Assembly (NCBI GenBank): GCA_020348185.1
Contig: CP070743.1
Span: 2,114,642 to 2,138,136 of the forward strand
Length of the DNA: 23,495 nt
Source of the DNA: Nitrospirota bacterium
GTDB lineage: Bacteria; Nitrospirota; Nitrospiria; Nitrospirales; UBA8639
Direction: 5' to 3'
Shown here one piece after another: positions 7,474-15,618 of this stretch; within the stretch, counting starts at the first letter, position 1; each line of letters begins with the position of its first letter. The notes beneath the pieces are model-generated. The model saw only the letters and a list, made by a program, of their open reading frames with translations, ran no database searches and was not told the DNA's origin. The position numbers were made by a program, and so were the translations under genes.

Positions 7474-7574
7474 GGAAAGGCAGCCCTACGGATTCATAAA
7501 GAGTTTATGCGGCGTTGAGCAGCGGACGTGGGTAGTTGAGCACTTCTGAATAGGACTAAAGGAACAGATAGAGC

Positions 7575-8114
7575 ATGTCAAGGATAGGAAGAAAACCGAT
7601 CACGATTCCCTCCGGTGTTGATGTTCAAGTCGGAGGGCAGGTCGTGGCTATAAAGGGTCCCAAGGGTCAGTTGGAGTGGAAACTGGCCAATGGTGTCAGT
7701 GTGGCAGTCGAAGATGGACGGGTTATCGTAGGCCGAAACGGAGATACTTCGAATCTTCGGGCGCTTCATGGACTGACGCGGGCGGAACTCTCTAATCAGA
7801 TTGAAGGGGTGCTCAACGGATACCAACGAACCCTGGAATTAACCGGGGTGGGGTATCGAGCCCAAGTGCAAGGGCAGACGTTGACCTTTAGCGTGGGGTT
7901 TTCCCATCCTGTGTCGCTTGATTTGCCAGCCGGCGTTCAAGCCACGGTCGACAAACAAACGGTTGTCTCCCTTAGTGGAATTGACAAACGTCTTGTGACG
8001 CAAGTGGCGGCCAAAATACGAAAGGTGCGGTCGCCGGATGTCTATAAACAAAAAGGAATCAGGTATGTTGGAGAGGTTCTTCGCAAAAAGGCTGGAAAGG
8101 CCGGGAAGAAATAG
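7575..8114 (+). CDS. rplF: 50S ribosomal protein L6
   Basis: L6 of the large subunit near the sarcin-ricin loop and elongation-factor site. It is 179 residues, the expected length, and starts MSRIGRKPITIPSGVDV. The second domain has LTGVGYRAQVQGQTLTFSVGFSHPV, and the signature VRSPDVYKQKGIRYVGE lies near the C-terminus, which ends with a lysine-rich tail. It is followed 8 bases later by rplR. No other element is visible in the 101-base gap before it. Confidence 0.97.
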   Translation: MSRIGRKPITIPSGVDVQVGGQVVAIKGPKGQLEWKLANGVSVAVEDGRVIVGRNGDTSNLRALHGLTRAELSNQIEGVLNGYQRTLELTGVGYRAQVQGQTLTFSVGFSHPVSLDLPAGVQATVDKQTVVSLSGIDKRLVTQVAAKIRKVRSPDVYKQKGIRYVGEVLRKKAGKAGKK

Positions 8115-8122
8115 GGCAGCCG

Positions 8123-8488
8123 ATGAATGTTCTTGAAAAGCGACGCAACCTGCTGCGACGGAAGGCGCGAGTACGATTAGCCATCAGAGGAACGGCCTCG
8201 CGACCTCGGTTGAGTGTCTTTCGGAGTAACACCCATATTTACGCCCAAATAATCGATGATGCTGATGGCCGGACCATCGTCTCGGCTTCCTCATGTGATC
8301 CCGGACTTCGGGGGCAGTTAAAATCGGGAGGAAATATCGAAGCGGCGAAGAAAGTTGGCCTTCTTTTGGCAGAACGGGCCAAAGGGATTCCAGTGGAAAA
8401 AGTGGTGTTTGATCGGGGGGGAAGGCTCTACCATGGTCGAGTGAAGGCTCTAGCCGATGCCGTACGATCAGGTGGGGTCACATTCTAG
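8123..8488 (+). CDS. rplR: 50S ribosomal protein L18
   Basis: L18 of the large subunit, which carries 5S rRNA into the ribosome with L5. The 121-residue protein has a basic N-terminus (EKRRNLLRRKARVRLAIRG) and the conserved RPRLSVFRSNTHIYAQIIDD, followed by FDRGGRLYHGRVKALADA near the end, all typical. The order rplF-rplR-rpsE is canonical. Confidence 0.96.
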   Translation: MNVLEKRRNLLRRKARVRLAIRGTASRPRLSVFRSNTHIYAQIIDDADGRTIVSASSCDPGLRGQLKSGGNIEAAKKVGLLLAERAKGIPVEKVVFDRGGRLYHGRVKALADAVRSGGVTF

Positions 8489-8558
8489 GGGCCAATCGAT
8501 TTGGGGAAGTATTGATTAAGCCAATTTGTTGAAAAAATTGAGGAAGGAATTCACCTCG

Positions 8559-9071
8559 GTGCGTGTTAATGTTGAAGAACTGAATTTAAAGGATAAACCG
8601 GTTGCGATCAATCGTGTGGCTAAGGTTGTCAAAGGAGGAAAGCGATTTTCCTTCTCGGCCTTAGTCGTCGTTGGAGATGGAGCAGGATGGGTTGGAGTCG
8701 GTAAAGGAAAAGCGACCGAAGTCCCGTCCGCCATTGCCAAAGCTGTCGAACGTGCCAAAAAGCAATTGATTCATATTCCATTAAAGAATGAAACAATTCC
8801 TCATGAAGTCCATGGGTGTTTTGGGTCCGAACGTGTTCTCCTCAAGCCTGCCAAAAAAGGAACCGGAATTATCGCCGGAGGAGCGGTGCGGATTTTACTT
8901 GAAGTGGCAGGGGCCCAAAACATCATTGCTAAAACATTGGGGAGGGGTAACCCCTTTAATGCTGTCAGGGCTACATTGCAAGGCCTGGGGCAGCTTCGCG
9001 ACCCGCAGGAAACCAAGAGAATGCGGTATGAATCAGTCGCGCCCGCCGAATATCCCGAGCAGGTAGGATAG
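8559..9071 (+). CDS. rpsE: 30S ribosomal protein S5
   Basis: S5 of the small subunit, important for decoding accuracy and mRNA unwinding. From the GTG at 8559 it is 170 residues, typical, and starts MRVNVEELNLKDKPVAINRV. The double-stranded RNA-binding core KGGKRFSFSALVVVGDG is followed by VGVGKGKATEVPSAI. The C-terminal domain contains GTGIIAGGAVRILLEVAG. The open frame reaches back to a TTG at 8526, but 8559 has a strong AGGAAGGA site about 10 bases upstream and agrees with family length. rpmD follows three bases after the stop. Confidence 0.95.
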   Translation: MRVNVEELNLKDKPVAINRVAKVVKGGKRFSFSALVVVGDGAGWVGVGKGKATEVPSAIAKAVERAKKQLIHIPLKNETIPHEVHGCFGSERVLLKPAKKGTGIIAGGAVRILLEVAGAQNIIAKTLGRGNPFNAVRATLQGLGQLRDPQETKRMRYESVAPAEYPEQVG

Positions 9072-9074
9072 GTC

Positions 9075-9281
9075 ATGGCAATCCCCAATCCTGTGAAGGA
9101 GGCACCGCAGCTGCGAATTACTCTCAAACGGAGCCCGATAGGTGTGCCCCAGAAAAGACGACTAATTCTTCGGGGTCTAGGATTACGGAAGATGCTTCAA
9201 TCTGTTCATCGTCCTGATACGAACCAAGTCCGTGGTCTTATTGATAAGGTACGGCACCTGGTTGAAGTGACACAACTATGA
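9075..9281 (+). CDS. rpmD: 50S ribosomal protein L30
   Basis: L30 of the large subunit, a small protein of 68 residues, a few more than the usual 58-60 because of a short N-terminal addition (MAIPNPVKEAPQ). The body LRITLKRSPIGVPQKRRLIL has the conserved S-x-I-G-x-P/x-x-x-R/x-L pattern and is followed by LGLRKMLQSVHRPDTNQVRGLIDKV (the L-x-R-pattern and the D-T-x-x-x-R-G-M/L-I box). Its TGA overlaps the ATG of rplO (ATGA at 9278-9281). Confidence 0.94.
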   Translation: MAIPNPVKEAPQLRITLKRSPIGVPQKRRLILRGLGLRKMLQSVHRPDTNQVRGLIDKVRHLVEVTQL

Positions 9282-9727
9282 ATCTTAGCAATTTAGGCCC
9301 CAATCCAGGGGAAAAGAAAAAAAAGCGACGAATAGGCCGAGGTCCCGGTTCTGGTCGAGGAAAAACCGCAGGGAAGGGGCACAAAGGTCTTCTTGCCCGA
9401 TCTGGAAGACCCAATCAAATTGGTTTTGAAGGGGGACAAATGCCCCTGGCTCGACGTCTTCCCAAGCGAGGATTTACCAATATTTTTAGGACTGAATATA
9501 CGATTGTTAATCTGAAGTCGTTATCGGCCATGCAGGAGGGGGTGACCGTCAATCCCGCTCTTCTCAGAGAATCTGGTCTGGTGAAGGGGCGAGGGAATCC
9601 AATAAAAATCCTTGGTGATGGAGATTTACATCGTCCGTTGGTGATAGAGGCTCATAAATTCAGCAAAGTGGCCCAAAAAAAGATTGAGCAAGTTGGCGGG
9701 CAAGCGAAGGTGATTGGCCGTGCTTGA
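9278..9727 (+). CDS. rplO: 50S ribosomal protein L15
   Basis: L15 of the large subunit, a late assembly protein. It is 149 residues. It begins MNLSNLGPNPGEKKKKRRIG, with the glycine- and arginine-rich loop GRGPGSGRGKTAGKGHKG and the conserved GFEGGQMPLARRLPKRGF. It starts within the rpmD stop codon and its own end overlaps the secY start by 8 bases, so the three genes are likely translated in series. Confidence 0.96.
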   Translation: MNLSNLGPNPGEKKKKRRIGRGPGSGRGKTAGKGHKGLLARSGRPNQIGFEGGQMPLARRLPKRGFTNIFRTEYTIVNLKSLSAMQEGVTVNPALLRESGLVKGRGNPIKILGDGDLHRPLVIEAHKFSKVAQKKIEQVGGQAKVIGRA

Positions 9728-11033
9728 ACGGCTCATCACGAGCCTTCAAAATATTTTTAAAATTCCGGAACTGCGGAGCCGTGTTTTTTTTACATTGGCG
9801 ATGTTGGCAGTGTACCGGATTGGGGCCCATATCCCGACGCCGGGGATTAATAATGAGGAATTATTTAATTTTCTACAGCAACAAGGAGGAGCCCTTCTAG
9901 GGTTCCTCGATATCTTTTCGGGAGGTGCATTATCAAGGCTCACGATTTTCGCGTTGGGCATCATGCCCTATATCAGCGCCTCCATTATTTTGCAATTGTT
10001 AACGGTTGTTGTTCCGCATTTATCTAAGCTGGCAAAGGAGGGGGAACGAGGAAGAAAGACGATCATACAATATACCCGGTATGGGACGATAGGAATTGCT
10101 CTAATCCAGGGGTTTGGAATTTCGCTCGGATTAGAGGGTATGCAGCAAGGGGCTTTTGTTTTAGAACCCGGCTGGCCCTTCCGTTTCATGACGGTCATTA
10201 CCCTGACCGCAGGTACGGCTTTCTTGATGTGGTTAGGGGAGCAGATTACGGAACGGGGTGTGGGCAATGGGATATCGTTAATCATTTTCGCCGGAATTGT
10301 GGCCAGGCTCCCGAGTGCCGTTGTCCAAACCTTTGATCTCTATCAAGTGGGCCAGATCAGTCTCCCATTTTTGATTATTCTGGTTGTGGTCATGTTGGGG
10401 GTGATGACCGCTATCGTATTCTTGGAAAGTGGAAGGCGAAAGGTGGCTGTTCAGTACGCCAAACGAGTAGTTGGGCGTCGGGTTTACGGTGGGCAAAGTA
10501 CGCACATACCTCTCAAAATCAATACGGCGGGAGTGATTCCCCCTATTTTTGCTTCGTCCATTATTGCATTCCCTGCAACCATTACCGGCTTTATTCAAGT
10601 TCCCTGGGTTCAATCTATTGGGGCTCAATTGGCGCCTGGTTCCGTTTTGTATACCCTGATGTACGTGAGTATGATTGTTTTCTTTTGCTTTTTTTATACG
10701 GCGGTGGTGCTGAATCCGGTTGATATGGCTGATAACATGAAGAAGTATGGCGGGTTTATTCCAGGAATTCGGCCTGGGCAAAAAACAGCTGATTATATCT
10801 ATAGAGTTTTAACCAGAATCACGTTTGCTGGGGCTATTTATCTCGCCATTGTCTGCGTCATTCCGGAATTGTTGATTTATAAACTGAACATGCCATTTTA
10901 TTTTGGAGGCACATCCTTATTAATCGTCATTGGAGTGGGACTTGATACCGCTCAACAGATCGAGTCACATATGCTGATGAGAAATTATGAAGGTTTTTTA
11001 TCCAAGGGCCGGTTAAAAGGAAGAAGTGGTTGA
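9720..11033 (+). CDS. secY: Protein translocase channel subunit SecY
   Basis: SecY is the pore of the SecYEG translocon in the inner membrane, for export and insertion of unfolded proteins. It is 437 residues from the GTG at 9720, with about ten hydrophobic segments. MLERLITSLQNIFKIPELRSR is the cytosolic start, YRIGAHIPTPGI follows TM1, FSGGALSRLTIFALGIMPYI holds the plug/TM2 region, GEQITERGVGNGISL is the family signature and KYGGFIPGIRPGQ is in the late cytosolic loop. The start at 9720 has AAGGTGA about 6 bases before it; the TTG at 9714 is too close to that site. It overlaps rplO by 8 bases and precedes adk by 6. Confidence 0.97.
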   Translation: MLERLITSLQNIFKIPELRSRVFFTLAMLAVYRIGAHIPTPGINNEELFNFLQQQGGALLGFLDIFSGGALSRLTIFALGIMPYISASIILQLLTVVVPHLSKLAKEGERGRKTIIQYTRYGTIGIALIQGFGISLGLEGMQQGAFVLEPGWPFRFMTVITLTAGTAFLMWLGEQITERGVGNGISLIIFAGIVARLPSAVVQTFDLYQVGQISLPFLIILVVVMLGVMTAIVFLESGRRKVAVQYAKRVVGRRVYGGQSTHIPLKINTAGVIPPIFASSIIAFPATITGFIQVPWVQSIGAQLAPGSVLYTLMYVSMIVFFCFFYTAVVLNPVDMADNMKKYGGFIPGIRPGQKTADYIYRVLTRITFAGAIYLAIVCVIPELLIYKLNMPFYFGGTSLLIVIGVGLDTAQQIESHMLMRNYEGFLSKGRLKGRSG

Positions 11034-11039
11034 TAGGGT

Positions 11040-11696
11040 ATGAGGATGATTTTCCTTGGTGCGCCAGGCGTTGGGAAAGGAACTCAAGCAGAATTTGTCG
11101 CCTCACGATTTCATGTGCCAAAAATCTCAACGGGAGACCTCTTACGAGAAGGAGTTGCGAAACAGACGCCATTAGGACTGAAAGCAAAAGGCTACATGGA
11201 CAGGGGAGATTTGGTCCCAGATGAGGTGGTGATCGGACTCGTTCAAGAGAAATTGAGTTCCTCAGAATGTTCCTTGGGTTTTCTGTTGGATGGATTTCCC
11301 CGAACTGTCGCTCAGGCGGACAAATTATCGGAGCTGCTGGCTGACCAAGGACTCGCACTTGACCACGTGGTGCATTTTGTCTTGCCTCGTGAGGAGATCG
11401 TTCGACGACTCAGCGGGAGACGAAGTTGTTCGAAATGTCCGGCCGTGTATCATATCGAGTCGATTCCTCCCAAGCAGAATGGAGTCTGCGACCAATGTGG
11501 AGCCGACTTAGTGCAAAGGAGCGATGATCGACCTGAGACCGTGCAATCTCGACTCACAGTCTATGAGCAGCAAACAGCGCCCTTGATTGATTATTACAAA
11601 AGGAAAGATCTCCTCTTTGAGCTTGATGGGTCTGGACCGGTTGAAGCGGTTCAAGATCGACTCCTTGCATTGTTGTCCAAGCCCAGAGTGGAATGA
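11040..11696 (+). CDS. adk: Adenylate kinase, zinc-lid form
   Basis: Adenylate kinase interconverts ATP + AMP and 2 ADP in the cytoplasm. It is 218 residues, the long bacterial form. The P-loop GAPGVGKGT is at 7-15, the AMP-site DGFPR at 84-88 and DDRPETVQSRL at 162-172. The LID has four cysteines (C130, C133, C150, C153) in a CxxC...CxxC pattern, so it should bind structural zinc, unlike the enteric enzyme. It sits between secY and map, as in many bacteria, and its TGA overlaps the map ATG (ATGA at 11693-11696). Confidence 0.97.
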   Translation: MRMIFLGAPGVGKGTQAEFVASRFHVPKISTGDLLREGVAKQTPLGLKAKGYMDRGDLVPDEVVIGLVQEKLSSSECSLGFLLDGFPRTVAQADKLSELLADQGLALDHVVHFVLPREEIVRRLSGRRSCSKCPAVYHIESIPPKQNGVCDQCGADLVQRSDDRPETVQSRLTVYEQQTAPLIDYYKRKDLLFELDGSGPVEAVQDRLLALLSKPRVE

Positions 11697-12442
11697 TTAT
11701 CTTAAAGACCTCGGAAGAAATTGAGTTAATCGCTTCGGCTGCCCGGATCGTTGCTGATGCGCAACAGGCTCTGGTGAAGGAGGTAAGGCCAGGAATCACG
11801 ACAGCCCATCTTGATCTGCTTGCTGAGGAGTACATACGGAATCGGGGAGGGATTCCAGCGTTTAAGGGGTATCGAAATTTTCCAAAAACCCTTTGCGCCT
11901 CAGTCAATGATCAAGTTGTCCATGGAATTCCTTCCAACCGTGTCTTGAAGGATGGTGATATTATCGGTCTTGATTTGGGAGCCATTATTGAAGGATTTTA
12001 TGGAGATGGAGCTGTGACGATCCCCGTGGGTACGGTAAAACCTGAGGTGGAGAAGTTGATGAAAGTGACAAAAGAGTCCTTGATGAAGGGAATTGAAAAG
12101 GCTGTCGTCGGAAACCGACTTTCTGATATATCCCACGCCATTCAAACTCACGTAGAAGAAGATGGGTTTTCGGTTGTTCGAGATTTTGTCGGGCACGGTA
12201 TTGGTCGACAATTGCACGAGGAGCCACAGGTTCCGAATTACGGACGACCTGGTCAGGGCCCACGTTTGCGAGAGGGGATGGTCTTAGCCATTGAGCCGAT
12301 GGTGAATATGGGTGATTCCGGGGTCCGTGTGCTGAACGATGGCTGGACGGCCGTGACCAGCGATGGATCACTCTCAGCCCATTTTGAACATACCGTGGCC
12401 ATTCAGGCTAGTGGCCCCCCAAGAATTTTGACAACTGTGTAA
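11693..12442 (+). CDS. map: Type I methionine aminopeptidase
   Basis: Removes the initiator methionine from nascent proteins in the cytoplasm, using two metal ions. The 249-residue protein is type Ia in length. The metal ligands are all visible: D94 (GLDLGA), D105 (FYGDGA), H168 (VGHGIG), E201 (AIEPM) and E232 (HFEHT); H77 (VVHGIP) is the substrate-side histidine. There is no N-terminal zinc-finger extension. It is coupled to adk by a 4-base overlap, and infA follows after 34 bases. Confidence 0.97.
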   Translation: MIILKTSEEIELIASAARIVADAQQALVKEVRPGITTAHLDLLAEEYIRNRGGIPAFKGYRNFPKTLCASVNDQVVHGIPSNRVLKDGDIIGLDLGAIIEGFYGDGAVTIPVGTVKPEVEKLMKVTKESLMKGIEKAVVGNRLSDISHAIQTHVEEDGFSVVRDFVGHGIGRQLHEEPQVPNYGRPGQGPRLREGMVLAIEPMVNMGDSGVRVLNDGWTAVTSDGSLSAHFEHTVAIQASGPPRILTTV

Positions 12443-12476
12443 CGGAACTGAAAAACTTTTAAGATCTATTGAGGTA

Positions 12477-12695
12477 ATGGCGAAAGAAGATGTGATAGAA
12501 GTCCAAGGGGTGGTGATGGAGACATTACCCAATGCCATGTTTCGAGTTCAATTGGATAATGGTCACAAAATCTTAGCTCATATTTCAGGGAAGATGCGCA
12601 TGCATTTTATTAGGATTTTACCGGGCGATAAAGTCACGGTGGAATTGTCGCCATATGATTTGAGCAGGGGTCGAATCACCTACCGTTTTAAGTAA
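12477..12695 (+). CDS. infA: Translation initiation factor IF-1
   Basis: IF-1 occupies the 30S A site during initiation. The 72-residue protein starts MAKEDVIEVQGVVMETLPNA, with the OB-fold core FRVQLDNGHKILAHISGKMR, followed by GDKVTVELSPYDLSRGRITYR, matching the family throughout. A GAGG lies only 2 bases before the ATG, closer than usual. It is followed by rpmJ, the common infA-rpmJ pair. Confidence 0.97.
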   Translation: MAKEDVIEVQGVVMETLPNAMFRVQLDNGHKILAHISGKMRMHFIRILPGDKVTVELSPYDLSRGRITYRFK

Positions 12696-12708
12696 AGGGA
12701 GATTGGGA

Positions 12709-12822
12709 ATGAAGGTCAAATCATCCGTTAAAACGATTTGCGCAAAATGTAAGGTGATTCGACGAAAGGGGATCGTCAGAGTCTTGTGCAGTAACCCTAG
12801 GCATAAGCAACGTCAAGGGTAG
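12709..12822 (+). CDS. rpmJ: 50S ribosomal protein L36
   Basis: L36 of the large subunit, a tiny zinc-ribbon protein. It is 37 residues, reading MKVKSSVKTICAKCKVIRRK, then GIVRVLCSNPRHKQRQG and TAG. Zinc ligands are C11, C14, C27 and H32, so this is the zinc-containing form. A GATTGGG lies just before the ATG. Its place between infA and rpsM is standard. It is too short for usual ORF length cut-offs and easily missed. Confidence 0.95.
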   Translation: MKVKSSVKTICAKCKVIRRKGIVRVLCSNPRHKQRQG

Positions 12823-12885
12823 AAATTAGGGGTCAGACGCAGGCGCGAATCGGGAAAGACGGGAATTGAAGAGAATATCAAATAT

Positions 12886-12960
12886 CGAACAAGGAATATC
12901 GAATGTGGGAGGGAAAGGGCTTTATCCCACAATTCATAATTCGACATTCATTATTGGATA
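12886..12960. repeat. AT-rich imperfect palindrome in the rpmJ-rpsM gap
   Basis: The 202-base gap (12823-13024) holds a sequence built from words like ATATCGAA, AATTCATAATTCGACATTC and TATTGGATA. The arms TGTGGGA (12904-12910) and TCCCACA (12925-12931) pair perfectly around a 14-base loop. They extend outwards imperfectly to about 12894-12942. Sequences of this look (strings of ATTCGAnATTC) are common as dispersed intergenic repeats in some environmental bacteria; that this is a copy of such a family is an inference. No T-run makes it a clear terminator, and no convincing promoter was seen between it and rpsM. Confidence 0.55.
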
Positions 12961-13024
12961 CTCAAAAGTGCTTTCATTAAATTACGAGGTTAACTCACAG
13001 GGGTAATGGGGTAAGGGAGTCGTT

Positions 13025-13396
13025 ATGGCACGAATTGCTGGTGTTGATCTTCCGATGGCAAAGCGAATTGATGTGGGGCTCAGGTACATTTTTGGTATTG
13101 GTCCCGCTCGAGCTCGAAATATTTTGCAAAAGACCGGTGTGGCCGGAGAGACTCGCGTTAAAGATCTTCGAGAAGAAGACATTGTGAAACTTCGTGAAAC
13201 CATTGATCGAGAGTACGATGTTGAGGGTGACCTTCGAAAAGAATTGACGATGGGCGTAAAACGGCTCATGGATATAGGAACCTATCGCGGGCTTCGACAC
13301 CGAAAAAGTCTTCCGGTCCGAGGGCAACGAAGTAAGACCAATGCGAGAACACGAAAAGGGAAGCGGGCATCAATCGGCCGAGCCAAAAGTAAATAA
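13025..13396 (+). CDS. rpsM: 30S ribosomal protein S13
   Basis: S13 of the small subunit head, bridging to the large subunit and touching P-site tRNA. The 123-residue protein starts MARIAGVDLPMAKRIDVGLR, followed by YIFGIGPARARNIL, the helix-hairpin-helix part. Conserved RLMDIGTYRGLRHRKSLPVR and GQRSKTNARTRKGKR lie near the C-terminus. It opens the alpha-operon part of the cluster (rpsM-rpsK-rpsD-rpoA-rplQ). Confidence 0.97.
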   Translation: MARIAGVDLPMAKRIDVGLRYIFGIGPARARNILQKTGVAGETRVKDLREEDIVKLRETIDREYDVEGDLRKELTMGVKRLMDIGTYRGLRHRKSLPVRGQRSKTNARTRKGKRASIGRAKSK

Positions 13397-13436
13397 CATC
13401 TCATGAGTTGCTGGGGAAATCTCAAGGATTAATGTT

Positions 13437-13820
13437 ATGAGTATAAAAAAAGGAAAGAAAAAAGAGCGCAAAGTTGTTCAGGTCGGTATTGTACACATTC
13501 AAGCATCTTTCAATAACACGATTGTGACGATTACCGATATGACCGGTGGAACTGTCGCATGGTCCAGTGCCGGCAGTCAGGGATTTAAGGGATCGAGAAA
13601 AAGTACTCCATTTGCAGCAACTCGAGCAGGTGAAGCAGCAGCTCGAAAGGCTATGGAAAATGGTATGCGGCAAGTCGATGTGTATGTAAACGGACCTGGT
13701 TCGGGCCGTGAGTCAGCTGTTCGGGCCCTTCAGTCTGCCGGGTTACGGGTCAACCTCATTAGGGATGTGACTCCGATTCCTCATAATGGGTGTCGCCCTC
13801 CAAAACGTAGAAGAGTTTAA
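13437..13820 (+). CDS. rpsK: 30S ribosomal protein S11
   Basis: S11 of the small subunit platform near the E-site mRNA. The 127-residue protein has a lysine-rich start (MSIKKGKKKERKVV), then VHIQASFNNTIVTITDMTGG, the conserved SSAGSQGFKGSRKSTPFAA, and the signature YVNGPGSGRESAVRALQSAG, ending IPHNGCRPPKRRRV. CAAGGATTA lies upstream of the ATG. All segments agree with the family. Confidence 0.97.
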   Translation: MSIKKGKKKERKVVQVGIVHIQASFNNTIVTITDMTGGTVAWSSAGSQGFKGSRKSTPFAATRAGEAAARKAMENGMRQVDVYVNGPGSGRESAVRALQSAGLRVNLIRDVTPIPHNGCRPPKRRRV

Positions 13821-13883
13821 GGGGTGACTGATAGAGGAATGAAGGCTGCATGCTTACATTTTTGAAGAGAGGGAGGTAACAGC

Positions 13884-14513
13884 GTGGCCAAGTATTCAGG
13901 ACCCGTGTGCCGTTTGTGTAGACGGGAAGGAGTAAAGTTATTTTTGAAGGGGACTCGCTGTATGTCAGAAAAATGCGCCATTGAACGGCGGAGTTTCCCC
14001 CCGGGACAACATGGACAGTCACGCCGTGCCCGTGTGACCGAGTATGGAGTCCAACTGCGCGAAAAACAGAAACTGCGTCGAGTCTACGGCATGCATGAAC
14101 GGCAGTTTCTTGGCACCTTTCAAACCGCCGATCGCCGAGCGGGGATCACTGGTGAGAACTTGCTCAGTTTACTTGAACGGCGACTCGATAATGTGGTGTA
14201 TCGTTTAGGGTTTGCGTCTTCCCGAAAGCAAGCTCGACAACTTGTCAATCATGGTCATGTCATCGTGAATGGTCGTAAGACAGACATCTCCTCTTTCGTG
14301 ACCAAGATTGGGGATGTCATTACGATCAAGGAAAAAAGCCGTCAAATTCCAGGGATTCTATCAGCTTTGGAAGCAGCCGAGGGAAGAGGGGTTCCCAATT
14401 GGTTGGAACTTGACGGAACTGCCTTTCAAGGCAGCGTCCGTGCACTCCCCACAAAAGACGATATCGAAGTGCTGGTGAATGAGCAAATTGTGGTTGAATT
14501 GTATTCACGGTAA
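13884..14513 (+). CDS. rpsD: 30S ribosomal protein S4, zinc-binding form
   Basis: S4 is a primary 16S rRNA binder and fidelity protein; in enteric bacteria it represses the alpha operon. It is 209 residues and starts from GTG at 13884, with a strong GGGAGGT site about 6 bases upstream. The N-terminus has a zinc motif C9, C12, C26, C31. The S4 RNA-binding domain reads LERRLDNVVYRLGFASSRKQ, then ARQLVNHGHVIVNGRKTDI. The C-terminus is typical. It precedes rpoA by 82 bases. Confidence 0.97.
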   Translation: MAKYSGPVCRLCRREGVKLFLKGTRCMSEKCAIERRSFPPGQHGQSRRARVTEYGVQLREKQKLRRVYGMHERQFLGTFQTADRRAGITGENLLSLLERRLDNVVYRLGFASSRKQARQLVNHGHVIVNGRKTDISSFVTKIGDVITIKEKSRQIPGILSALEAAEGRGVPNWLELDGTAFQGSVRALPTKDDIEVLVNEQIVVELYSR

Positions 14514-14595
14514 TGCTTGAACCTCTCATTTATGTATCCAAATTTGAGACGAGACTACATTATTTGGCCTGGATAAAAGGGAGGAAGGGGGAGGT

Positions 14596-15588
14596 ATGAT
14601 TAAAGGAATGAAGGATTTCCAGCTGCCGGCGCGGCTTGAAATGGATAAGGAAACGGCCTCTCCAACGTACGGCAAATTTATCGCCGAACCATTTGAGAGA
14701 GGATTTGGGACGACTGTTGGGAATTCGCTCCGTCGTGTGTTGCTGTCCTCCCTTCCGGGAGCAGCGGTCACTTCGGTCAAGATTGAAGGCGTCTTTCATG
14801 AATTTTCTACGATCCGGGGTGTGACCGAAGATGTGACCATCATCATTTTAAATATCAAGAGCCTAAGATTAAAATTGCATACCGATAAACCAAAAGTGAT
14901 TCACTTGAAAAAGAAAGGGCCTGGTGAAGTCCGAGCTTCTGACATTACTGAAGATCCGGATGTGACTGTTCTGAATCCGGACCTCCACATTGCGACACTT
15001 GACAAAGATGGGGTGTTGGACGTGGAGATGGTGGTAAAGCCGGGGCGGGGATATGTTCCAGCTGAACGCAATAAAGAGGAAGGGCTTCCTATCGGAGTCA
15101 TTCCCGTTGATTCAATTTTTTCACCAATAAAACGAGTAAATTTTCTCGTTGAAAGCGCCCGTGTGGGTCGTGTGACGGACTATGATAAACTGAATCTTGA
15201 GGTGTGGACCGACGGAAGTGTCTTGCCCCAGGAGAGTATTGCCACAGCGGCCTCGATTCTCAGAGATCACTTAGATATTTGTATTCCGAGTGAAGAACTT
15301 GGGGAAAAGAAGCGGGAAGTCAAGCCTGAAGACGTAGGTGCGGAAGTGAATCAGAACCTCTTCCGAAGCGTGAATGAGCTTGAGCTTTCGGTTCGTGCAG
15401 CCAATTGTCTCAAAAATGCGAATATTAAAACCATTGCGGATTTGGTACAAAAAACAGAGAATGAAATGTTAAAAACCAAAAACTTTGGTAAAAAGTCACT
15501 CAATGAAATTAAGGAAGTTTTGGCCGAAATGGGGCTGGAACTTGGCATTAAACTGAATGAACCCACAGGGGCTGAAGATAAAATCTAG
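14596..15588 (+). CDS. rpoA: RNA polymerase alpha subunit
   Basis: Alpha initiates polymerase assembly, and its C-terminal domain contacts UP elements and activators. It is 330 residues, normal. The N-terminal dimer domain has FERGFGTTVGNSLRRVLLSS (residues 33-52) and the ETRGVTEDV-like IRGVTEDV segment. The linker is around 235-257. The C-terminal domain (about 258-318) has ELSVRAANCLKN, whose R267 matches the DNA-contacting arginine R265 of E. coli, and KNFGKKSLNEIKEVLAE. A very purine-rich GGGAGGAAGGGGGAGGT site lies before the ATG. Confidence 0.97.
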   Translation: MIKGMKDFQLPARLEMDKETASPTYGKFIAEPFERGFGTTVGNSLRRVLLSSLPGAAVTSVKIEGVFHEFSTIRGVTEDVTIIILNIKSLRLKLHTDKPKVIHLKKKGPGEVRASDITEDPDVTVLNPDLHIATLDKDGVLDVEMVVKPGRGYVPAERNKEEGLPIGVIPVDSIFSPIKRVNFLVESARVGRVTDYDKLNLEVWTDGSVLPQESIATAASILRDHLDICIPSEELGEKKREVKPEDVGAEVNQNLFRSVNELELSVRAANCLKNANIKTIADLVQKTENEMLKTKNFGKKSLNEIKEVLAEMGLELGIKLNEPTGAEDKI

Positions 15589-15618
15589 AAGAGCTCCGTA
15601 GGGAAAAAGGATCGCATC

